Translations under genes and position numbers: made by a program
Notes under the pieces: generated by a model
Told to the model about the DNA's origin: nothing
The model's database searches: none
Seen by the model: only the letters and a program-made list of their open reading frames with translations
Source: an uncultured Eubacteriales bacterium
Lineage (GTDB): Bacteria > Bacillota > Clostridia > Christensenellales > Borkfalkiaceae
Assembly (NCBI GenBank): GCA_902766475.1
Contig: CACXDQ010000096.1
Coordinates: 1 to 13,476, forward strand
Direction: 5' to 3'
Length of the DNA stretch: 13,476 nt
Shown here: piece by piece, positions 9,022 to 13,476 of the stretch
Numbering within the stretch: position 1 is the first letter of the stretch
How the letters are laid out: each line of letters starts with the position of its first letter

Positions 9022-9039
9022 CCCGACTTTACCGTCGGG
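9022..9039 (-). promoter_or_regulatory. Hairpin near the 5' end of the lipoprotein leader RNA
   Basis: CCCGAC and GTCGGG form a perfect 6-bp stem with a 6-base loop on the minus strand. The transcript is predicted to begin near 9044, so the stem would start within about five bases of the RNA end. It has no T-run after it, so it is not a terminator. It may protect the message from 5' decay, or it may be chance. Confidence 0.4.
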
Positions 9040-9050
9040 AAAAATGTCGG

Positions 9051-9079
9051 ATTATAATCTCTCAACACAATAATATCAC
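9051..9079 (-). promoter_or_regulatory. Predicted promoter of the lipoprotein-coupling protein-surface protein operon
   Basis: On the minus strand GTGATA (9079-9074, four of six matches to TTGACA) lies 17 bases before a perfect TATAAT (9056-9051). It sits between the terminator of the regulator gene and the lipoprotein start, about 50 bases ahead of the ATG. The poor -35 box, with direct repeats just upstream, is what an activator-dependent promoter looks like. Confidence 0.65.
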
Positions 9080-9084
9080 ACCGG

Positions 9085-9105
9085 GTGCTACAAAAGTGCT
9101 ACAAA
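9085..9105 (-). promoter_or_regulatory. Direct-repeat operator, two TTTGTAGCAC copies on an 11-bp period
   Basis: Read on the minus strand, TTTGTAGCAC (9105-9096) is followed by one T and an identical TTTGTAGCAC (9094-9085). The second copy ends 5 bases before the -35 box. Perfect tandem repeats with an 11-bp period beside the -35 are the usual binding layout of PhoB/OmpR- and SARP-type winged-helix regulators. The adjacent response regulator has such a domain and is the natural candidate protein. The pairing is inference. Confidence 0.6.
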
Positions 9106-9119
9106 TCTATATTATATAT

Positions 9120-9151
9120 AAAAAAACACGCTCCCTTTTTCGGAAACGTGT
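9120..9151 (-). terminator. Intrinsic terminator after the response regulator
   Basis: On the minus strand ACACGTTTCC pairs with GGGAGCGTGT (10 bp with two G-T pairs) around a GAAAAA loop, and six T follow at once. It lies about 20 bases after the regulator stop and separates the two-component genes from the lipoprotein operon, which therefore needs its own promoter. Confidence 0.85.
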
Positions 9152-9173
9152 ATATTTTGAACTTTTTTTAATT

Positions 9174-9932
9174 TTATTCTTCAAAAATCGCCCACGGATA
9201 CTGTATCATGTTTTCGCCCCGATACATTCTTATTGCGGCGGGGTTGTTGCGCTTGTATTCGTATGCGTCGCAATCTACTTTGGAAACATCTACGCAATAT
9301 TCGTTGAAACGCTTGACGAACACGTCCTCTGCGCCGACGCTTTTAAGCGTGTCTTTGAGGTCGGCTATAAGCACCCTTAAATACGACTTGTGGTCCTCAT
9401 CTTCCCATAGTACGGCGTTAAGCTCGTTTACGTTTATCGCCGAGCCCTCCCTGTCGATGAGATATGCGAGCAGTTCTTTCGTCTTGCTCCGCTTGAATTT
9501 AAGGGGCAGACCGTCGCAAAAAACCTCGAAATTTCCAAAGCATTTTGCATATAACTTCTTAGAAAGTTTCAGGTCTACGGGATAGCGCAAAGCGTCGATC
9601 TCTATCCTTAATCTCTCCTCGGTAACGGGCTTTAAAAGGTAGCCCGAGGCGTGCATTTCATAGGCGTTTACCGCATAATTTGAGTATGCCGTAACAAACA
9701 CGACGTTTAAAAGCGGGTTTATCGACTTTAACTTTTTGGCGAGCTGCAAGCCGTTTAAAACCGGCATTTCTATATCGAGAAAAGCTATGTCGATCTTGAC
9801 GTTTTTGTTCTCTTCAAACGCCTTTACGGGGTTTTCATAGCTCAATATTTCAGCGGAAGGCAACACCTTTTTCACCGCCGTTTCAAGCCTTATAAGCTGC
9901 AATTTTTCATCGTCCGCAAGTAAAACGACCAT
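9174..9932 (-). CDS. Response regulator: receiver domain plus SARP-like winged helix
   Basis: This 252-residue cytoplasmic transcription factor is paired with the kinase gene just upstream. The receiver domain (about 1-115) is complete: acidic pair Asp7-Asp8, phosphoacceptor Asp53 in FLDIEMP, Thr81, and Lys101 in KPV. A short linker leads to an OmpR/SARP-type winged helix (about 125-218) opening with CFGNFEVFCDGLPL and containing RSKTKELLAYLIDREG and the LW...LR..I..L pattern. The end (CDAYEYKRNN...MYRGENMIQYPWA) looks like the first helices of a bacterial transcriptional activation domain, cut short compared with full SARP proteins. It starts at ATG with GAGGAGG 5 bases upstream and lies 10 bases after the kinase stop. 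It is followed by a strong terminator. Likely targets are the direct repeats in front of the lipoprotein operon. Confidence 0.9.
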   Translation of the reverse strand: MVVLLADDEKLQLIRLETAVKKVLPSAEILSYENPVKAFEENKNVKIDIAFLDIEMPVLNGLQLAKKLKSINPLLNVVFVTAYSNYAVNAYEMHASGYLLKPVTEERLRIEIDALRYPVDLKLSKKLYAKCFGNFEVFCDGLPLKFKRSKTKELLAYLIDREGSAINVNELNAVLWEDEDHKSYLRVLIADLKDTLKSVGAEDVFVKRFNEYCVDVSKVDCDAYEYKRNNPAAIRMYRGENMIQYPWAIFEE

Positions 9933-9942
9933 ACCGTCCTCC

Positions 9943-11105
9943 TCATTTCATAAAGGTTACCGTAACGACGGTACCCTTTCCCTTTTCGCTCTTTACGTCG
10001 AGTTTTCCGCCGCACATCTTGGCTATGCGGAATCTGATATTATTAAGCCCGAAATGTTCGTTGTCGCCGAAGTTTACGGCGCTAAAATCGAAGCCCACGC
10101 CGTCGTCCTTTATCTCCACGACGAACGCCCGAGCCGTTTCGTATGCGTCTATACTTACCGTTCCGCCTTCGATCTTTTGCAAAATGCCGTGTTTGACGGC
10201 GTTTTCCACTATCGGCTGAATGGAGAGGGGCGGCACGAAAAAGTCCGTCGCAGAAACGTTATATATCACGTTCACACGCTCGTTTGAACGCATTTTTTCT
10301 ATCGAAATATACGTCTTTATGTGTTTGAGTTCCTTCTCGAAAGGTATAAGCCCCTCTTCGGTAAGCGAGGATAGATTGTGCCTTAAATATTCGGTAAAAT
10401 CGTCGAGAGAGGCTTGCGCCCTCGGCGGATCGATCGTAATAAGCGTGGATATAGCCGACAGAGAATTGTACATAAAGTGCGGCTGTATCTGCGAGATCAT
10501 AAGCCTAATCCTCGTTTCCTTGTTTCTCTCTTGCTGTTCGGCAAGCTCTATATTTTTCTGAACGCTGATAAAGAAGAAGAGTATTTCCGCCGCCACCACG
10601 ATAGACGCGTAGGCTATCGCATAGCCCTTGAAAACATTCTGGAAAATAATTGCGACAAGGGGAAGAATACAATACAGCGCAAATGCGGTTTTCTCCCTGA
10701 CGTTCAGTTTTTGTGCGTTACGGTAACGAAAACGGTTACCGCAAAGGTCATAAACTGATAGCCTTGCGACAAAATCATCGTATTTTGACGGAAATACCGC
10801 CCGTTTTCCGCCCCGAAGAATATGCCCGTAAACACGTTTAAAATATCGAGGGCGACGAAGATAAAGAAAACGATAAAGTTGGATATCACCAAAATTTTTT
10901 GCGTTTTGTCCGACAGCTCGACGTAGCTTACCATATACAGAAACAGCAATAGCGCCTCGACGTTGTTGAAGATATAAAACGTCGTGTAAAAGCCTATCAC
11001 AAGCCAATTTGAAAGGGGCGATATCTTTAAAAAAGTGAACGTAAGATAAGTCGCAAAATGCACTATCGTAAATACGAAAAATAAAAGCAGACGTTTACCG
11101 AGTCC
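9943..11105 (-). pseudogene. LytS/YehU-type sensor histidine kinase, 5'-truncated and frameshifted
   Basis: This is the membrane sensor partner of the response regulator downstream. The C-terminal part is intact: two membrane segments (AFALYCILPLVAIIF and IVVAAEILFFFI), then the His_kinase box QIQPHFMYNSL with its phosphoacceptor histidine. The N box PIVENAVKHG and the G box DDGVGFD of the ATPase domain follow, ending at TGA 9943-9945. Its first membrane segments (RLLLFFVFTIVHFATYLTFTF through YQFMTFAVTVFV) lie in a different frame. Joining the frames near 10715-10735 by restoring one base gives a smooth VFV-YRNAQKLN, so a single base seems to be missing. The upstream frame reaches back to a TAG at 11106-11108 with no ATG; a GTG at 11063 would cut into a membrane segment. 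The 5' end stops where the base composition changes. With both faults, a functional product is unlikely unless the frameshift is a sequencing error. Confidence 0.8.
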
Positions 11106-11121
11106 CTACAAGGGATTTTTT
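11103..11121 (+). terminator. Small intrinsic terminator at the right border of the central block
   Basis: TCCCT (11103-11107), loop ACA, AGGGA (11111-11115) and six T (11116-11121) form a short rightward-facing terminator. The sequence to its left codes on the opposite strand, so the gene it served is not here. The stem is only 5 bp. Confidence 0.45.
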
Positions 11122-11147
11122 CGGGAAGACTGTCCTTTTTAAGAGTC

Positions 11148-11174
11148 AGGCGTGGCGTGATGCCACGCCTTTTC
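11148..11174 (+). terminator. Intrinsic terminator, 9-bp GC-rich stem
   Basis: AGGCGTGGC (11148-11156), loop GTGAT, GCCACGCCT (11162-11170) and a short T-run form a strong rightward hairpin. It is not followed by T on the minus strand, so it does not suit kdpE, whose stop is about 250 bases away. It appears orphaned. Confidence 0.6.
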
Positions 11175-11198
11175 TCGTGCTATTTGGGAATGTCAAGA

Positions 11199-11236
11199 AA
11201 AGTGTGTAAGTCCTTTTTTCTTAACTTACACACTTT
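11199..11236. repeat. 13-bp inverted repeat, possibly an insertion-sequence end
   Basis: AAAGTGTGTAAGT (11199-11211) and ACTTACACACTTT (11224-11236) are perfect inverted copies separated by 12 bases. The left arm is preceded by GGGAATGTCAAGAA. GTGTGTAA followed by a TTGACA-like stretch is reminiscent of terminal repeats of IS256/Mutator-type elements, but no transposase or target duplication is seen, so the link is tentative. Confidence 0.4.
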
Positions 11237-11276
11237 ATTTTACAATCTATAGGAATCTATAAAAGCCAATAGGCAA

Positions 11277-11296
11277 ATGTCCACGTTCTTGGACAT
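11277..11296. promoter_or_regulatory. 20-bp palindrome overlapping a -35 box
   Basis: ATGTCCA (11277-11283), a 6-base centre and TGGACAT (11290-11296) form a perfect dyad. It covers the whole -35 hexamer (11289-11294) of the plus-strand promoter below. The layout fits a dimeric repressor operator. On the minus strand the same dyad could form a hairpin after kdpE, but no T-run follows directly. Confidence 0.55.
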
Positions 11297-11317
11297 CTGA
11301 CTATTTTTTGCTATAAT
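11289..11317 (+). promoter_or_regulatory. Near-consensus sigma-A promoter pointing at the 3' end of kdpE
   Basis: TTGGAC (11289-11294), a 17-base spacer and a perfect TATAAT (11312-11317) make a strong predicted promoter. Transcription would start near 11324 and enter kdpE antisense from about 11420. No credible open frame with a ribosome site follows it. The rest of the gene-free stretch to 11419 is AT-rich, with nothing further recognisable. Confidence 0.55.
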
Positions 11318-11419
11318 TTTAGCATTTCTTGTCGGTAATTTTATTTTGCTTAATTTTTCGACGAAACATCTACTTTAATCTCTTGAGTTTGTGTATTTTT
11401 TACTTTTATAACTGTAATA

Positions 11420-12118
11420 TTATTCTATTCTCATCATTCTATATCCCACGCCGATATGCGTTTGAATATACTGTGGAGAATCTGGTTCTATTTCAATCTT
11501 CTTTCGAAGCGTTGCCATAAATACACGCAAGGACGCAACGTTGTTTTCCCAAGCCGCGCCCCAAATCTTTTGAGTTATAAAGGTATAGGTGAGAACTTTC
11601 CCTACGTTTTGAGAAAGCAAACACAGCAATTTATATTCAATAGGCGTTAAATGCAATTCGTTGCCGTTGATATACGCGCAACCTGCGGCATAATCAATTT
11701 TAAGATTACCGTTTATAAATAGTGAGTCCGATTGCATTGCTGAATGCAAGACAGACAATCTTCGTGTGGTAACACGAATTCTCGCAAGCAATTCTTCCAC
11801 AGAAAACGGTTTGGTTAAATAATCGTCAGCGCCTGCATCCAACGCTTCTATTTTATCATTATCTTCACTTCTGGCACTGATAACGATAATTGGCATTTCC
11901 GACCAAGTTCGTATCTTTTTTATTACCTCTATCCCGTCAATATCAGGAAGACCTAAATCAAGCAAAACAATATCGGGATTGTGTGAAGATGCTTGCATTA
12001 TTGCGTTTTCTCCGTTTTGAGCGGTTAAGTATTTGTATTCGTGCGCATTTAACGTAGTCGTAATTAAATTACGGATAGGCGCGTCATCTTCAACTATCAA
12101 TATCAATGGATTATTCAT
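11420..12118 (-). CDS. kdpE: Response regulator KdpE of the potassium-transport two-component system
   Basis: This OmpR/PhoB-family regulator (232 residues, normal length) activates the kdpFABC potassium-pump genes when phosphorylated by KdpD. The receiver domain (1-115) has the acidic triad Glu10-Asp11-Asp12, phosphoacceptor Asp54 in LLDLGLPDIDG, Ser81 in the KdpE-typical WSEMPIIVISAR, and Lys103 in TKPF. The winged-helix domain (about 130-230) has LTPIEYKLLCLL, a recognition helix around SLRVFMATLRKKIE, and the wing ending HIGVGYRM. The ATG at 12118 lies inside the last codons of kdpD (8-base overlap), with GGGGAG 10 bases upstream, so translation is coupled. No kdpFABC gene follows it; if present, they lie on the far side of kdpD. 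A strong antisense promoter sits about 100 bases beyond its stop. Confidence 0.93.
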   Translation of the reverse strand: MNNPLILIVEDDAPIRNLITTTLNAHEYKYLTAQNGENAIMQASSHNPDIVLLDLGLPDIDGIEVIKKIRTWSEMPIIVISARSEDNDKIEALDAGADDYLTKPFSVEELLARIRVTTRRLSVLHSAMQSDSLFINGNLKIDYAAGCAYINGNELHLTPIEYKLLCLLSQNVGKVLTYTFITQKIWGAAWENNVASLRVFMATLRKKIEIEPDSPQYIQTHIGVGYRMMRIE

Positions 12119-13475
12119 TTATTTTTATCTCCCCAATAGGTAAAGTAAAGGTAAATATAGCGCCACTCGGCACGTTGTCTTTTACAAAAATTTCTCCGCC
12201 GTGCACGCTAATTATAGATTTACAAAGAGCAAGACCTAATCCGATGCTCCTACGACTATCTGCCATCTTGTTTGCCCCTGTATAAAACATATCAAAAACA
12301 CGCTCTTTTAATTCATCTGGAATACCTGCACCGTTGTCGGCAATACTAATTATTGCTTTATCTTTTTGTTTTTCAGTGGTTATAGTTATCATTGAATCTT
12401 TCGGCGTATATTTTATAGCGTTATCAAGGATATTGATAATAACTTGAATAATTAAGCGTGTATCCATTTTTGCAAGCAAAAATTCATCTTTATGGACTAC
12501 GGTTATTTTTTGTCCACTTTGACGCATATGAACGTGTTTAACGGCTTCAGCCACAACCTCGTCAATAAGTTCAGCCGTGAAGTTTAGATTCATTCTGCCT
12601 TCTTCAAGGCGAGTTATGGACAACAAGTTTTCAACAAGATTTATAAGCCACATCGAATCGTTGTAAATGTCGTTATAAATTGATAATTTAGTCTGTTCGT
12701 CAAAGGAAGATGCGTTTGAAATAAGATTGCTCGCATTTCCCGAAATAGCAGTCAACGGAGTACGCAAGTCGTGTGAAATTGCACGAAGTAGATTTGCACG
12801 CAATTGTTCATTTTCGGCAAGCACTGCGGCAAGTTCTTTTTCTTTTGCGTTAAAAAGATTTTCAAGAGCTAACGCACATTCGCCCACAAGTGATAATATA
12901 ATACTATTTTCAAAAGAATCAATTTCTTTTTCATTCTTATATACGGCAACAATACCATATGTTCGTAATTGCGTTTTAAGGGGATAGTAATCACATCTTA
13001 GTTGAGCATCTTTATAATCATAAGAATGGTTTATAAGTATGCTCGTAGCTATATTAAGTTCCTTTTCTCCCATCTGAAATGAATCATCTAACGCATAAAC
13101 GAGAGTTTGCAAAGCATCTTTATTTTGCTTAAAAATAACAATTTCTCTATTTAATAACTTTTTTAATTGCTCCGCCGTTATTTTCAGAACTTCTTCGTCG
13201 TCGCTTGCACGTTGTAATAACCGATTAGCGTCAAAAAGAATTTTCGTTCGATATGCCGCTTGTGAAGATTGTTTCGTTTGGTTATGCATTTTAGACGCCA
13301 AACTACCCGTAATTAAAGAAGCGACAAACATAATCGCAAACGTAATAGGATATCCGTCACCGTAAGCCATTAATGAAAATCTTGGCTTTGTAAATAGAAA
13401 ATTAAATATCAATACGCTTGCTACCGAAGAAAATCCCCACGCTAATTTACTGCTCGTAACTATAGATGTTATCAA
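12111..13475 (-). CDS. kdpD: Sensor histidine kinase KdpD, C-terminal part (cut by the window edge)
   Basis: This is the membrane kinase of the potassium/turgor two-component system; it phosphorylates KdpE. The last 454 residues are visible and the frame runs off the window, so the N-terminal KdpD and USP-like domains (about 400 residues in full-length relatives) are outside. Visible in order: the end of the four-helix membrane domain with the family signature SVLIFNFLFTKPRFS (18-34 of the visible part) and another membrane segment (about 42-60). Next come a GAF-like domain (about 85-205), a helical linker, and the HisKA box ISHDLRTPLTAISGNASNL with His235. The ATPase domain has N box NILDNAIKYTP (Asn352), G1 DNGAGIP (380-386) and G2 GLGLALCKS. 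All catalytic boxes are intact. It ends at TAA 12111-12113, overlapping kdpE by 8 bases. The TTG at 13475 is only the first usable codon in view, not a real start. Confidence 0.93.
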   Translation of the reverse strand: MITSIVTSSKLAWGFSSVASVLIFNFLFTKPRFSLMAYGDGYPITFAIMFVASLITGSLASKMHNQTKQSSQAAYRTKILFDANRLLQRASDDEEVLKITAEQLKKLLNREIVIFKQNKDALQTLVYALDDSFQMGEKELNIATSILINHSYDYKDAQLRCDYYPLKTQLRTYGIVAVYKNEKEIDSFENSIILSLVGECALALENLFNAKEKELAAVLAENEQLRANLLRAISHDLRTPLTAISGNASNLISNASSFDEQTKLSIYNDIYNDSMWLINLVENLLSITRLEEGRMNLNFTAELIDEVVAEAVKHVHMRQSGQKITVVHKDEFLLAKMDTRLIIQVIINILDNAIKYTPKDSMITITTEKQKDKAIISIADNGAGIPDELKERVFDMFYTGANKMADSRRSIGLGLALCKSIISVHGGEIFVKDNVPSGAIFTFTLPIGEIKINE

Positions 13476-13476
13476 C

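Noticed and set aside
10700..10735. Programmed -1 ribosomal frameshift in the kinase gene
   Set aside because: No X-XXY-YYZ heptamer is in frame at the overlap, and the gene is also missing its 5' end, so plain mutation or sequencing error is more likely.
9943..11007. Kinase read as one intact 354-residue protein from 11007
   Set aside because: The first 90 or so residues are Arg- and Tyr-rich without membrane character, while the other frame over the same DNA encodes clear membrane helices.
11329..11520. Small plus-strand protein after the strong promoter
   Set aside because: It lacks a ribosome site and its second half is the antisense of the kdpE end.
1..13476. tRNA, rRNA or riboswitch genes
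   Set aside because: No cloverleaf, rRNA-like stretch or recognisable aptamer was seen on either strand by eye; a covariance-model search was not possible.

Overview
This window looks like DNA from an uncultured anaerobic Firmicute (Bacillota, probably class Clostridia). It has strong AGGAGG-type ribosome sites, Gram-positive lipoprotein and secreted surface proteins, a LytS-type kinase paired with a receiver-SARP regulator, and a Clostridia-type large serine recombinase tail. A genus cannot be named from sequence alone. Nearly every convincing gene lies on the minus strand, so transcription runs from right to left. By eye the window has three compositional blocks: an AT-rich left flank (about 1-860), a more GC-rich centre (about 860-11105) and an AT-rich right flank (11106-13476).

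Right flank (11106-13476): the C-terminal part of the KdpD sensor kinase runs off the window edge and overlaps kdpE, its response regulator, by 8 bases. About 310 bases without a gene follow kdpE. They hold a near-consensus plus-strand promoter whose -35 box is overlapped by a 20-bp palindrome, a 13-bp inverted repeat, and two intrinsic terminators pointing rightwards that no longer have a gene in front of them.

Centre (about 860-11105): a sensor histidine kinase gene, broken by loss of its 5' end and by a one-base frameshift, is followed after 10 bases by an intact response regulator and a strong terminator. A new transcription unit then begins with a promoter preceded by two perfect 10-bp direct repeats on an 11-bp period. 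It encodes a lipoprotein stalk of eight YDG/MBG-type repeats, a VirD4/TraG-type IV coupling ATPase, and a large secreted protein with a Calx-beta-like domain and a calcium-binding motif. The genes are 15 bases apart or overlap by 11, so they form one operon. The likely logic is that the two-component system controls, through the direct repeats, an operon that joins a DNA or protein export ATPase to long surface adhesins. This recalls conjugation operons that carry their own aggregation adhesins, but no relaxase or channel gene is visible here.

Left flank (1 to about 860): the last gene of the operon runs out of frame into the C-terminal tail of a large serine recombinase whose front is missing. 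A small unidentified plus-strand reading frame lies at the window edge.

Both borders of the central block cut a gene where the composition changes. Either the block is a rearranged or decayed mobile element, or the contig is a chimeric assembly. Long reads across about 860 and 11105 would settle this.
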